Notes: generated by a model not told the origin, from the sequence alone. A DNA stretch of 23,699 nt from Firmicutes bacterium ZCTH02-B6 (GCA_002159155.1 LZRQ01000037.1:1-23699), one strand, 5' to 3'. Counted from the first letter of the stretch, positions 13,862 to 21,531 are shown. Numbers and translations are program-made.

Positions 13862-14623
13862 GTGATCGAGCGCGCAACGACTGTTAACGTCCGGGGCAAA
13901 GCCCACAGCCCCATCATGTCCGACATCCGCGGCGAGGCTTATAAAGAGGCACTCAGCGGTCCGGTCCGGACGTTCCATATCAGCGAACTGGGGGCAGAGT
14001 ACATGGCCCAGCTCGAAGAAAAGCTCAAAGGTAAGACACCCCAGAGACGCCCGAAAGGCATCGACCGCAACGAGGTCCTGAGGCTCGTCATTGACGAGCA
14101 GCTCACCATTGCTAAAGCCGCCCAACGGCTGGGGATCAGCTCGACCACGGTCGTCCACCATCTGAAGCAAGCGGTTTTGACAGGACAGGCCCAGTATCTC
14201 GGCGGCGGACGATACGCGCGGCCGAAGGCGGTAAATTCGACGCCGACTGCACCGCCCGCACCCGAAGAAGCGCCAACGCCGGAAGTCATATCAGCACCGA
14301 CTCCACAGGTCGAAGAACGACCGGAAACCGTCGCAAAACAGGAGACACCCAAGGCGCAATTGCCGCCTGAGCAGCCGGCACCTGACCTCCAGTTGCTTCA
14401 ACGGCAGATAGACATTCTGGCCCGGGCCGTCGATGAGCTATGGCGGCGGGTCGAACGCCTAGAATACGGCTCCGACTTCGCCGACCAGATCTCCGACATC
14501 AAGCGTGAGCTCACACGCATTCAGCAAGACATCGAGCGCGTCAACACGACCGAGCGCTTCCTGAGCATCATCGAACGGCTGCTTAACCGGGCCGATGGCG
14601 AGGTGATTCCGCGTGCGGGTTAG
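13862..14623 (+). CDS. HTH protein with Pro-rich linker and C-terminal coiled coil
   Basis: A 253-residue protein. Residues 68-105 hold a helix-turn-helix (NEVLRLVIDEQLTIAKAAQR, then LGISSTTVVHHLKQA). Residues 125-175 are Pro/Ala/Glu-rich and probably disordered. Residues 175-245 form a coiled coil (LQLLQRQIDILARAVDELWR and onward). The architecture suggests a dimeric DNA-binding protein with a flexible arm, perhaps a regulator or a loader recruited to the origin. GTG at 13862 is chosen because GAGGTGAT lies upstream; ATG at 13856 is too close. The next gene starts within its last codons (11-bp overlap). Confidence 0.7.
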   Translation: MIERATTVNVRGKAHSPIMSDIRGEAYKEALSGPVRTFHISELGAEYMAQLEEKLKGKTPQRRPKGIDRNEVLRLVIDEQLTIAKAAQRLGISSTTVVHHLKQAVLTGQAQYLGGGRYARPKAVNSTPTAPPAPEEAPTPEVISAPTPQVEERPETVAKQETPKAQLPPEQPAPDLQLLQRQIDILARAVDELWRRVERLEYGSDFADQISDIKRELTRIQQDIERVNTTERFLSIIERLLNRADGEVIPRAG

Positions 14624-16181
14624 TGTGCCTCGCTTGGAAATCGTGCTGCACACCGGGATCCATATCGCCAACTGGCCTCGGATTCGACGCTATCACCCGG
14701 CCATCGCCAACCAGGTGCGAGCCGACACCATCCTGCCCAACCCGGAGTACCTGGAAGCGTTGCGCCAGGGGCGCAAAGGGTACACGATCCCGCGGCACAT
14801 CGTGATGGGTCGCTACGACGAACGCACCCATGTGCTGACGCTTCCCATGGGCTACCTGGTGAAATTCTCCCAGTACGCCCGGTATCTCATCGACTCCATC
14901 AAGGATGACCGCGTCAGCGTGCCGGCGACACCGCCCCAAAACGTCATCCAGCTGCGCGACTACCAGGCGCCGGCCGTGGCAGCCATGCTCGGAGCACTGC
15001 ATGAGCGCGGCTTCGCCCTGTTGGAGGCTCCTCCAGGTGCCGGCAAGACAGAAATGGGACTCGAAATCTGTGCCCGACTCGGCCAGCGGACCCTCTGGGT
15101 GACGCATACTCTGGAGCTGGCCAACCAGGTCCGGCAGCGGGCCGTGGCCCGGTTGGGCATCCCTGAGTCCGAAATCGGGATGATCGGCGACGGCAAGCGG
15201 ACCATCGGGCCGTTCCTGACCATCGGCCTCATCCCAACACTGGCGAAGCTGGACATCAGCGTGGCGCTTCTCGACCTCCAATTCGGCACCATCGTGCTCG
15301 ACGAATGCCACCACAGTCCGGCCGAGACATGGTCCAAGGTTATCGGGAGCTTCCCGGCCCGGTATCGCTTCGGCGTCACCGGATCGCTGGAGCGCCGGGA
15401 CGGACTCCAAACCATCACGCACCTGATTTTCGGGCCAACGACCTACGGAATCCCCCGGGAGACCGTCCAGCTGGCGGCTGTCAACGGGCAGGGTGGCGGG
15501 GTATTGCCGGCGACTCTGCGCACGGTGCGCCTCAAGGGCGAGGAATACGTGCCCAAGGCCTGGACGGAGTACAAGGACAAGGAAGCCGACTACAAGCGCC
15601 GCCTTGAGCTTTTCCAGGCCGGGAAGCTATCTCGTCAGCCCCGAAAGCCGCAGTTCCCTTACAACGCCATTATTACGGAGCTCCTCAACAACGAGCATCG
15701 CAATCGCCGCATTGTGGAGCTCCTGGCCCGGATAGCACCCGGACGCCACACCCTGGTGCTTTCGGCCCGGGTCGACCACTGCCAGCTGCTCGAGGAGCGC
15801 CTGCGTCAGCTGCGACCGGGACTCCGCGTCGCTACCATCCACGGCCAGCAGCCGGCCGCCGTCCGGGGCCGCATTCTGCAACTCGCCCGGGAGGGCGAAA
15901 TCGACGTGCTCTTCAGCGTCAACGTGGCCAAGGAGGGGCTAGACCTGCCCATCCTTGACCAGCTAGTGCTGGTCGCCGGCGGCCGGGATCCCATCTACAT
16001 CAAACAGGCCATCGGCCGCATCCAGCGCACCTACGTGGGCAAGCGTGATTGCATCGTCTGGGACATCATCGACGAGGACGTGGACGTGCTCCGGGCTCAA
16101 TGGTGGGCCCGCCGTCGGGTCTACATCGAGCTCGGCATGCTGCAGCCCAAGCAGCGCCAGGCAGCACTCGTCACCGCTTAG
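14613..16181 (+). CDS. SF2 DNA helicase (COG1061/XPB-like)
   Basis: A 522-residue superfamily 2 helicase. A 110-residue N-terminal region precedes RDYQ (Q-like motif, 115-118), Walker A APPGAGKTEMG (139-149), motif II LDECHH (229-234), motif III VTGSLERRDG, a C-terminal RecA-like domain with LVLSARVDHC and VNVAKEGLDLP, and motif VI QAIGRIQRTYVGK. The DECH box and overall layout resemble COG1061/XPB-type helicases found in many Bacillota phages next to the primase. GTG at 14613 follows GAGGTGATTC. It likely helps open the origin or remodel forks. Confidence 0.9.
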   Translation: MRVSVPRLEIVLHTGIHIANWPRIRRYHPAIANQVRADTILPNPEYLEALRQGRKGYTIPRHIVMGRYDERTHVLTLPMGYLVKFSQYARYLIDSIKDDRVSVPATPPQNVIQLRDYQAPAVAAMLGALHERGFALLEAPPGAGKTEMGLEICARLGQRTLWVTHTLELANQVRQRAVARLGIPESEIGMIGDGKRTIGPFLTIGLIPTLAKLDISVALLDLQFGTIVLDECHHSPAETWSKVIGSFPARYRFGVTGSLERRDGLQTITHLIFGPTTYGIPRETVQLAAVNGQGGGVLPATLRTVRLKGEEYVPKAWTEYKDKEADYKRRLELFQAGKLSRQPRKPQFPYNAIITELLNNEHRNRRIVELLARIAPGRHTLVLSARVDHCQLLEERLRQLRPGLRVATIHGQQPAAVRGRILQLAREGEIDVLFSVNVAKEGLDLPILDQLVLVAGGRDPIYIKQAIGRIQRTYVGKRDCIVWDIIDEDVDVLRAQWWARRRVYIELGMLQPKQRQAALVTA

Positions 16182-16191
16182 TTCTTCTCAG

Positions 16192-16230
16192 CGGGTTGAG
16201 CGCAGGGGTCCCATTTTACCCTGCCCAACC
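16192..16230 (+). promoter_or_regulatory. Hairpin in the leader of the primase gene
   Basis: GGGTTG (16193-16198) and GCAGGG (16202-16207) pair with CCCTGC (16219-16224) and CAACC (16226-16230), leaving a short AT-containing loop. The 81-bp gap between the helicase and the primase holds only this hairpin and the GCGAGGGA ribosome site. No T-run follows. It may control primase expression. Confidence 0.4.
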
Positions 16231-16262
16231 GGCGGGCATGCCATGCAGGCGAGGGAACGTCA

Positions 16263-18830
16263 TTGATTGACCTGCAAGAACTGAAAGCACGCATCGATTA
16301 CGAGTCTTACTACAGCGCCCATGGCCTGCAGCTGCGGGGCAGCGGCCCGGAGCGCACCGCCCTGTGCCCATTCCACGACGACCGGCATGACAGCCTTGGT
16401 GTCAACGTCGTCAACGGCCTTTGGATTTGCTATGCCTGCGGCGCCCAGGGTGACGTCATCGAGTACCACCGCCGGCGGTATGGCCTGGAATGGAAAGAGG
16501 CCGTCGAAGACCTTGCGCGCATGGTCGGCAGCGCCGGCGGCCGCCAGCTGAAGAATGGGCACCCGCCAAAGAGCAACGAGCCGCCCAAGAACGAGCCGCC
16601 ACCTATCCCAGAAGAAGAGGTCCTGCGCTACCATCAGGCGCTGCTCGCCTACCCGACGGCTATGGCCTTCCTCCTGAACAAGAAAGGATTGACGGAGGAG
16701 ACCATCCGCCGCTACCAGCTGGGCATCGACGACGACAAGCGCATCACCATCCCCATCCGGGATGAAACGGGCGCCGTGCGCAACCTACGCCGCTACCACC
16801 CAACCCGGACGCCCAAAATGTTGCCCTACAAAGAGGGCTACGGCGAGGCACGCCTGTTCCCGATTGCGGCCCTCGAGTCTGAGCAGCTGGTGCTCTGTGA
16901 GGGAGAATGGGACTGCCTCCTCGCACGACAGATTGGGCTCCCGGCCATCTGCCATACCGGCGGTGCAAACACATGGAAGGACCACTGGACGCCGCTTTTT
17001 AAAGGCAAGTTCGTCACGATCGTCTATGACAACGACCAGGCTGGCCGTGACGGTGCCGCCCGGGTCGCCCGGGCCCTCGCGCCTGTGGCCGCCGAAGTGC
17101 GGGTCGTCACCCTTCCTGTCGAGCAGGAGCATGAGGACTTCTCCGACTGGGTGCTCAAGTATGGTGGCACCATCGAGCAGTGGCGTGAGCTCGTCGGGAA
17201 GGCCGAAATCATCGAGCCGCCGCCGGCCGAGCGCTCCAGGACGGACCTGCCCAAGATTGACGCCGGCTCCGGCGACCTGGCCGGCCTGGCTGACCAGGCT
17301 TGGGCCGCCATCAAAGCCTCCAACTCGCCGCCACACCTGTTCCAGCGCGGCGGGCTGCTCACACGCATCCAGCTCGGCGACGCCGGTGAGCCCAAGCTCA
17401 CGGTCGTCACCGAAGCGGGCCTGCGGGGCATCCTGGCCCGGGTCGCCTGGTGGTATCGCACGGTTGGCCAAGGCGAAAACGCACGCCTTGTGGACGCTAT
17501 GCCTCCGGTGGCCGTCGTCAAGGACATGATGGCGGCTCCTGAGTACCCGGTGCCCATCATTGCCCGTATCGTCGAGGCCCCAGTTTTCGGCCGCGACGGC
17601 GAGCTCAACCTAAAGCCAGGCTATCACACCCACAGCCGCACCTACTACTGGTCGAGCGGCATCGATATCCCAGATGTCGGCCGGCCGGACCCCGACCAAA
17701 TCGACCGAGCCAAGCGGCTGCTGCTGTACGAGCTCCTATGCGACTTCCCGTTCATCTCTGACGCTGAGCTAGCCCATGCCGTGGCCGCCCTCCTAGGACC
17801 TTTTGTGCGGGAGATGATTAACGGCCCCACGCCACTGCATCTTATCGAGGCGCCCAGCCCGGGCACCGGCAAGTCGCTGCTCGCTGACGTCATCGCCATC
17901 CCGGCCACCGGGCGCCCGGCGGCCACCATGACCGAAGGCCGGGATGAAGACGAATGGCGGAAGCGCATCACGTCGGTGCTCATTGCCGCCCCAACCTATG
18001 TCCTCATTGACAACATCCGCCGCAAGCTGGACTCGGCGTCGCTGGCGGCCGCCCTCACTAGCCAGATGTGGCAGGACCGCATTCTCGGCCGCTCGGAGCT
18101 CACGACCCTGCCCGTGCGCGCCATCTGGCTGGCGACCGGCAACAACCCGGCCCTGACCACCGAAATGGCCCGGCGCACAGTGCGCATCCGCCTGGACGCC
18201 AAGGTCGCCCGGCCGTGGCAGCGCCAAGGGTTCAAGCACGAGGACCTGCGCTCCTGGGCCTACGCTAACCGGGGCGAACTGGTATGGGCCGCCCTGACGC
18301 TCGTCCAAGCGTGGGTTGAGGACGGGATGAAACCGGGCCGCTACGTTCTCGGGCAGTACGAAGCCTGGGCACGGGTCATCGGCGGCATCCTGGACACCGC
18401 CGGCATCCGGGGCTTCCTCGGCAACCTGGAGGAGCTGTATTCGGCTGCCGACGAGGAGACGGCCCAATGGGAAGCGTTTTGTGAAGCGTGGTGGACCAAA
18501 TTCGGGGCTTCACCCCGGGGGCTGGGAGACCTCTTCACTCTGGCCGAGGAGCAGGACCTGCTGCTGACGGTCCGGGGCGACGGGAACGAACGGTCCCAGA
18601 AAATCCGGATGGGGAAGGCTCTGGCCCAAATGCGGGACCGGCAGGTAGGTCAGTTTCGCTTGGTTCAGGCCGGTCAGGACGGACGGAACCGCTCGGCCAT
18701 CTACAAACTGGTCCGCCTGGAGTGGGCCGCACGGCCTGCGGAAGTTGCGGATAAAGCGGAAGTTTTCCAGACCAGCACGACCAGCATGCACGCCCAGCAG
18801 GTGGTGGACGATGATGACTCTCCGTTTTGA
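16263..18830 (+). CDS. Phage primase-helicase (CHC2 zinc finger, TOPRIM, AAA+ ATPase)
   Basis: An 855-residue replication protein combining primer synthesis and DNA unwinding. Residues 30-62 are a CHC2 zinc finger (C35-PFH38, C56-YAC59). A DnaG-type TOPRIM domain follows: LCEGEWDCLL (211-220, E213), VYDNDQAGRDG (254-264) and EHEDFSDW (289-296). The C-terminal half is an AAA+ ATPase: Walker A SPGTGKS (about 532-538), Walker B YVLIDNI (about 579-585), sensor ATGNNP (about 627) and an arginine finger in ARRTVRIRLD (about 637-646). TTG at 16263 follows GAGGGA. The last 100 bp contain two copies of the origin iteron GCGGAAGTT. It is the presumed initiator-proximal primase of the phage, and closes the early operon. 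Confidence 0.9.
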   Translation: MIDLQELKARIDYESYYSAHGLQLRGSGPERTALCPFHDDRHDSLGVNVVNGLWICYACGAQGDVIEYHRRRYGLEWKEAVEDLARMVGSAGGRQLKNGHPPKSNEPPKNEPPPIPEEEVLRYHQALLAYPTAMAFLLNKKGLTEETIRRYQLGIDDDKRITIPIRDETGAVRNLRRYHPTRTPKMLPYKEGYGEARLFPIAALESEQLVLCEGEWDCLLARQIGLPAICHTGGANTWKDHWTPLFKGKFVTIVYDNDQAGRDGAARVARALAPVAAEVRVVTLPVEQEHEDFSDWVLKYGGTIEQWRELVGKAEIIEPPPAERSRTDLPKIDAGSGDLAGLADQAWAAIKASNSPPHLFQRGGLLTRIQLGDAGEPKLTVVTEAGLRGILARVAWWYRTVGQGENARLVDAMPPVAVVKDMMAAPEYPVPIIARIVEAPVFGRDGELNLKPGYHTHSRTYYWSSGIDIPDVGRPDPDQIDRAKRLLLYELLCDFPFISDAELAHAVAALLGPFVREMINGPTPLHLIEAPSPGTGKSLLADVIAIPATGRPAATMTEGRDEDEWRKRITSVLIAAPTYVLIDNIRRKLDSASLAAALTSQMWQDRILGRSELTTLPVRAIWLATGNNPALTTEMARRTVRIRLDAKVARPWQRQGFKHEDLRSWAYANRGELVWAALTLVQAWVEDGMKPGRYVLGQYEAWARVIGGILDTAGIRGFLGNLEELYSAADEETAQWEAFCEAWWTKFGASPRGLGDLFTLAEEQDLLLTVRGDGNERSQKIRMGKALAQMRDRQVGQFRLVQAGQDGRNRSAIYKLVRLEWAARPAEVADKAEVFQTSTTSMHAQQVVDDDDSPF

Positions 18831-18925
18831 GGAAGCCATGGATGTTCTTGGCAGGTCCGCTAGCTGGGCACTTAGGTGTCGCAATTCGTCTAGCTGGGCT
18901 TGCGGAAGTTCTGCGGAAGTTGTTC

Positions 18926-19020
18926 CAAACTTCCGGGGGGTCGAAATGGGCTCCCAGAGCGGGTTTTCAGCATCGCCCCAGCTACAAACTTCCGGGGGGT
19001 CGAAATGGGCTCCCAGAGCG
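18926..19020 (+). repeat. 36-bp perfect direct repeat, two copies 59 bp apart
   Basis: Identical 36-bp segments occupy 18926-18961 and 18985-19020. Each starts with CAAACTTCCGGGGGG (including a reverse iteron) and ends with GGGCTCCCAGAGCG, which itself has the small inverted repeat GGGCTCCC. The flanking TTTTCA after each copy is also similar. Only two copies, so it is not a CRISPR array. Confidence 0.9.
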
Positions 19021-19065
19021 ATTTTTCAAGGCCGTGCGGAAGTTGCGGAAGTTTTTTCTATCCTT

Positions 19066-19121
19066 CACGCGTACGCGCGCGCGCGCGCACGCGCGCGAGA
19101 GAGATAGCCAGATATATAAAA
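19066..19121 (+). other. Alternating pyrimidine/purine tract followed by AT-rich segment
   Basis: Positions 19066-19097 are 32 bp of strictly alternating pyrimidine-purine, mostly CG steps, followed by a short GA repeat and then GATATATAAAA (19111-19121). CG alternation favours left-handed Z-DNA under negative supercoiling, and the AT stretch next to it could melt. This fits an origin unwinding element, by inference. Confidence 0.6.
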
Positions 19122-19239
19122 GGCCCGGAAAACATCCGGGACTTCCGCTACTTCCGGAAATCGGCTTGTAGAGCCTGTTTCCAGCCCCGGAAGTTTTGCG
19201 GAAGTTGGGTTTTGGCCACGGCAACTTCCGCAAACGGGG

Positions 19240-19680
19240 GTGAGGGCGTTGGCTGAAAGGCTTGGAAACGGCGCTGCTGCGGCTTCTGCGGCTTCTGCGG
19301 CTTCTGCGGCTTCTGCGGCTTCTGCGGCTTCTGGCCGCGGGGGCGCCGGCCGTCGGGCCGAGCTGGACGCCCTGGACCCTCGGCTCGACCTGGCTGATGA
19401 CCATGAGTTATGGGTCGGGGTGCTCTGGTACTCGCGGCACGACCGCCAGCTGCAAGGGTTACTGCACGGGCTCAGGTGCGGCGGTGCCCGGTTGGAAAGG
19501 AGGTGGAAGACTGACGGCACGCCGTTTTTGAAGCTGGATTACCGGCCGCTGCTCGGCTGGTGGAAGGAGGATGAGCTGCGGCAGAAGTGGCTGGACCCGT
19601 ATAAGGAGCGGATGAAGGCGGTGTTTGAGAAGACGGCGAGAGTCTACGAGGAGGTGATGCAGCGCCGGCGAGCTGGGTGA
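19240..19680 (+). CDS. Hypothetical phage protein with AAS tandem repeat
   Basis: A 146-residue protein of unknown function. An Ala/Ser repeat (about 12-32), coded by six perfect 9-bp units, precedes a conserved-looking domain (about 50-140) with ELWVGVLWYSRHDRQLQGLL, LRCGGARLERRW and WLDPYKERMKAVFEKTARVY. The 'lWY...LRCxGARLE' pattern reminds me of uncharacterised phage proteins, but I can name no family. GTG at 19240 is used; a TTG at 19249 with GGGGTGAGG upstream is an alternative. It is the first gene after the origin block. Regulation is unclear. Confidence 0.65.
   Translation: MRALAERLGNGAAAASAASAASAASAASAASGRGGAGRRAELDALDPRLDLADDHELWVGVLWYSRHDRQLQGLLHGLRCGGARLERRWKTDGTPFLKLDYRPLLGWWKEDELRQKWLDPYKERMKAVFEKTARVYEEVMQRRRAG
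19278..19331 (+). repeat. Tandem repeat TGCGGCTTC, six perfect units
   Basis: Six head-to-tail 9-bp units with no mismatch, inside the start of a coding region. Unit length is a multiple of three, so gain or loss of units would change protein length without frameshift. It encodes Ala-Ala-Ser repeats. Confidence 0.95.
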
Positions 19681-19745
19681 AAGAGCCCCTCTCAAACAGA
19701 TTGCCCGGTCCACTAAAAACTAGAGGCTATTGGCATAGCTGTAAG

Positions 19746-19764
19746 TTATAGGCAGTGCCTATAA
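19746..19764. promoter_or_regulatory. 19-bp palindrome TTATAGGCA-G-TGCCTATAA, candidate operator
   Basis: A perfect inverted repeat with 9-bp arms around one central base in the 204-bp gap before the accessory gene unit. The gap is locally AT-richer than its surroundings. No convincing promoter boxes could be paired, though TATAAA (19760-19765) is a possible -10. It may bind a regulator of the genes that follow. Confidence 0.5.
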
Positions 19765-19784
19765 AAACGCCGGTGACTTTGGGT

Positions 19785-19814
19785 TACTCAACAGAACCAT
19801 CATTTAGTTGAGTA
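19785..19814. promoter_or_regulatory. Inverted repeat TACTCAAC-N14-GTTGAGTA
   Basis: Two 8-bp arms (19785-19792 and 19807-19814) separated by 14 bp, 21 bp after the 19-bp palindrome. It could form a hairpin or bind a dimeric protein. No T-run follows. TTGAGT in the right arm could serve as a -35 box, but the matching -10 is weak. Confidence 0.4.
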
Positions 19815-19884
19815 TACCTCTAGCTGGGCGTTTGTACGGCGGTTACAACCGAACTTGCACGCACAGTGAAAGGAGCGGGAAGTC

Positions 19885-20319
19885 ATGCGGGTGACGTTGA
19901 CAGGACGCATTAAGGGGGCGGCGCTGAAGCCTGACTCGGTCGATGGGAAGCCGGCGCTGGATGTGAAGCTGGAGCTCAACGTGGTTTCGGCTGCTGTGAT
20001 GCACGACCTTATCCGGGTCTGGGAGCAGACCGGCGCCCGGGTCATCGTGACGATGGAGCCCCAACAGTCGCAGCTTTTCGGGGACAGCAACGGTGACGAG
20101 CGTATGAACGTGTTCACCGCCGGCCCGGCCGACGGCCAGACGTCGATGTTGGCCGCAGACGGAGAAAACGACGGCGACGATGAGGACAATGGCGACGACG
20201 CGCGCGACACCGATGGCGACCGGGAGGATCCGGCAACCGACAGCGTGGAGCCGGTTCCGGCTTTCACCGGCGCCGGGGTCAATGTTTACCGAAGGTTTGG
20301 CGCCGAGGGCACGGACTGA
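19885..20319 (+). CDS. Hypothetical acidic phage protein
   Basis: A 144-residue protein. Residues 1-65 look like a compact alpha/beta domain (MRVTLTGRIKGAALKP, LDVKLELNVVSA, ARVIVTMEP). Residues about 90-125 are extremely acidic (many Asp/Glu/Gly, including DGDDEDNGDDARD) and probably disordered. No family recognised. ATG at 19885 follows AAAGGAGCGGG. It opens the downstream unit, after two inverted repeats. An ssDNA-binding or DNA-mimic role is conceivable from the acidic tail, but unsupported. Confidence 0.65.
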   Translation: MRVTLTGRIKGAALKPDSVDGKPALDVKLELNVVSAAVMHDLIRVWEQTGARVIVTMEPQQSQLFGDSNGDERMNVFTAGPADGQTSMLAADGENDGDDEDNGDDARDTDGDREDPATDSVEPVPAFTGAGVNVYRRFGAEGTD

Positions 20320-20449
20320 GCTTCTTACAGGCCGCCGGACGGGCGCAGAGGGCCGCCGGTAACTCATGTATCGTCCCGCGGCCCATCGGCCCGTCAGGGA
20401 AGCCAGAAAAACCGCAGGCGGGATTCTGGATTTTGGGAGGGATGTTTTC

Positions 20450-20881
20450 ATGGCCACACAGCAAGCTCAGCATACACCCGGCCCCTGGAAGCTGGACGTG
20501 CTGCTCGATGAGGGTATCGGGTTTCGGATTCGGATGGGCTCGTCGGTTCCGTACCGGGGCATCTACGAGCCGCAGCACATGATCGAATGGGACCCGGGTG
20601 TGCGGCCAGTGGATGACGGCGAGGAGCCCGACGCTGAGCACCTCCAGTATCTCGAGGCCGAGGCGAACATGGAGCGCATCGTGGCGGCGGTCAATGCGGT
20701 CGAGGGCATCCCCACCGAAGCCCTGGAGGCAGGCGTGGTGCGGGAGCTAATTGAGGCGGCTACGAGATACCTGGCGGCGACGACGCGAGAGTCGGACGAC
20801 GACCCTAACTGCTGGGCTGAAGAGGAGTTTGCCGAGGACAGGCTGCGCGAGGTTCTAGCCAAGGTGCGGGGTGAGGCGTGA
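20450..20881 (+). CDS. TPGPW-motif phage protein 1
   Basis: A 143-residue acidic protein. The motif HTPGPWKLD stands at residues 8-16. The middle contains EANMERIVAAVNAVEGI, which resembles the 'ANARLIAAAPELLEAL' helix of a widespread family of unknown phage proteins. A helical C-terminus follows. ATG at 20450 is chosen because TTGGGAGGG precedes it; readings from 20366 lack a ribosome site. It is followed without gap by two more TPGPW proteins. The 20320-20449 stretch holds only the ribosome site. Confidence 0.7.
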   Translation: MATQQAQHTPGPWKLDVLLDEGIGFRIRMGSSVPYRGIYEPQHMIEWDPGVRPVDDGEEPDAEHLQYLEAEANMERIVAAVNAVEGIPTEALEAGVVRELIEAATRYLAATTRESDDDPNCWAEEEFAEDRLREVLAKVRGEA

Positions 20882-21531
20882 TGGCGGACCTGACACCTGA
20901 CCGCCTGCAGGAGTTGCGCCGCATTGCCGAGGCGGCGACGCCGGGGCCGTGGGGAATTCCGGGTGAGAATGTGTTTCGCGTCGTCGCACCCGAGACGCAG
21001 AACCAGGGAGACCCTTACTATCGGTGGGCCGTCATTGCCGATGCGGACCCGAGTTCCGTAGACGGGGAGCAGGCTGCCGCGAATGCCTGTTACATCGCAG
21101 CGTTTCACCCGCCCACGGTGCTGGCGATGCTCGACGAGATCGAGCGTCTGCGCCGGGAGCTGGATACGTTGGCGGGAGTTGTTGGTGCAGTGCGCCAGGC
21201 AGAACCGTGGCTCCGCCGCCTCGCCAGGGTAGGTCGGTGCTCCAAGTGCGACGGGATTGGACGGATTTCTTATCCGAGCACTACGACCTGGCGAGGCGGC
21301 ATAGGCGGTCAGATGGTCACCGAGGACGTGTGTGACCGGTGTTGGGGTTCGGGAGACGAGGAGCGGAAAGGCGTCGACCTGCGGGCGATGGAGGCAGAAA
21401 TCGAGCGCCTGCGTCGGGAGCGGGAGAATATTCTGCGTCTCGTCCGGAGCGAGTACATGACCGCCCATCACATCGTACAGGGCATCCGTTCCCTCCTCGA
21501 CGGCGAGAAAGGCGGTGGCGCCGATGAGTAA
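20881..21531 (+). CDS. TPGPW-motif (Ea22/Ead-like) protein 2 with CxxCxGxG zinc motif
   Basis: A 216-residue protein. The N-terminal segment LQELRRIAEAATPGPWG (9-25) and AAANACYIAAFHPPTVLAML (65-84) are typical of Ea22/Ead-like phage proteins. An insert at 120-158 carries C120-SKC123-DGIG and C151-DRC154-WGSG, the CxxCxGxG pattern of the DnaJ zinc-binding region, here with two units only. A coiled coil (170-190) follows. ATG at 20881 shares one base with the preceding stop and GGTGAGG lies upstream. Function unknown. The zinc motif may bind unfolded or partner protein. Confidence 0.75.
   Translation: MADLTPDRLQELRRIAEAATPGPWGIPGENVFRVVAPETQNQGDPYYRWAVIADADPSSVDGEQAAANACYIAAFHPPTVLAMLDEIERLRRELDTLAGVVGAVRQAEPWLRRLARVGRCSKCDGIGRISYPSTTTWRGGIGGQMVTEDVCDRCWGSGDEERKGVDLRAMEAEIERLRRERENILRLVRSEYMTAHHIVQGIRSLLDGEKGGGADE

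Larger units (their letters stand above)
18738..19231. other. Putative phage replication origin: iterons of GCGGAAGTT
   Basis: The 409-bp gap after the primase gene, plus the end of that gene, holds many copies of a 9-bp iteron. Forward GCGGAAGTT at 18738, 18756, 18902, 18913, 19036, 19045 and 19198, and CCGGAAGTT at 19187. Reverse AACTTCCGG at 18928 and 18987, AACTTCCGC at 19223, and one-mismatch forms at 19140 and 19149. The pair at 19036/19045 is head-to-tail without spacer. The block also contains a long direct repeat, a Z-DNA-prone tract and an AT-rich stretch. Iterons with an easily melted segment beside primase and helicase genes are a classic origin layout. No gene with a ribosome site is seen here. 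The origin function is inference. Confidence 0.65.

Noticed and set aside
14583..15422. 279-residue minus-strand frame antisense to the SF2 helicase
   Set aside because: No ribosome site or recognisable motif. The plus strand has all helicase motifs.
18926..19020. CRISPR array from the 36-bp repeats
   Set aside because: Only two copies, a 23-bp spacer, no third unit and no cas gene. The repeats include the local iteron.
18745..19256. Three overlapping plus-strand frames in the iteron block
   Set aside because: Their sequences simply translate the repeats (RGVEMGSQS twice, RARARAR), no frame has a good ribosome site, and no family pattern is seen. The block is better explained as an origin.
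19262..19531. Alternative frame with Leu-Leu-Arg repeats over the 9-bp tandem repeat
   Set aside because: The frame at 19240 has the more protein-like C-terminal domain and extends to 19680. The Leu-rich frame is a shadow.
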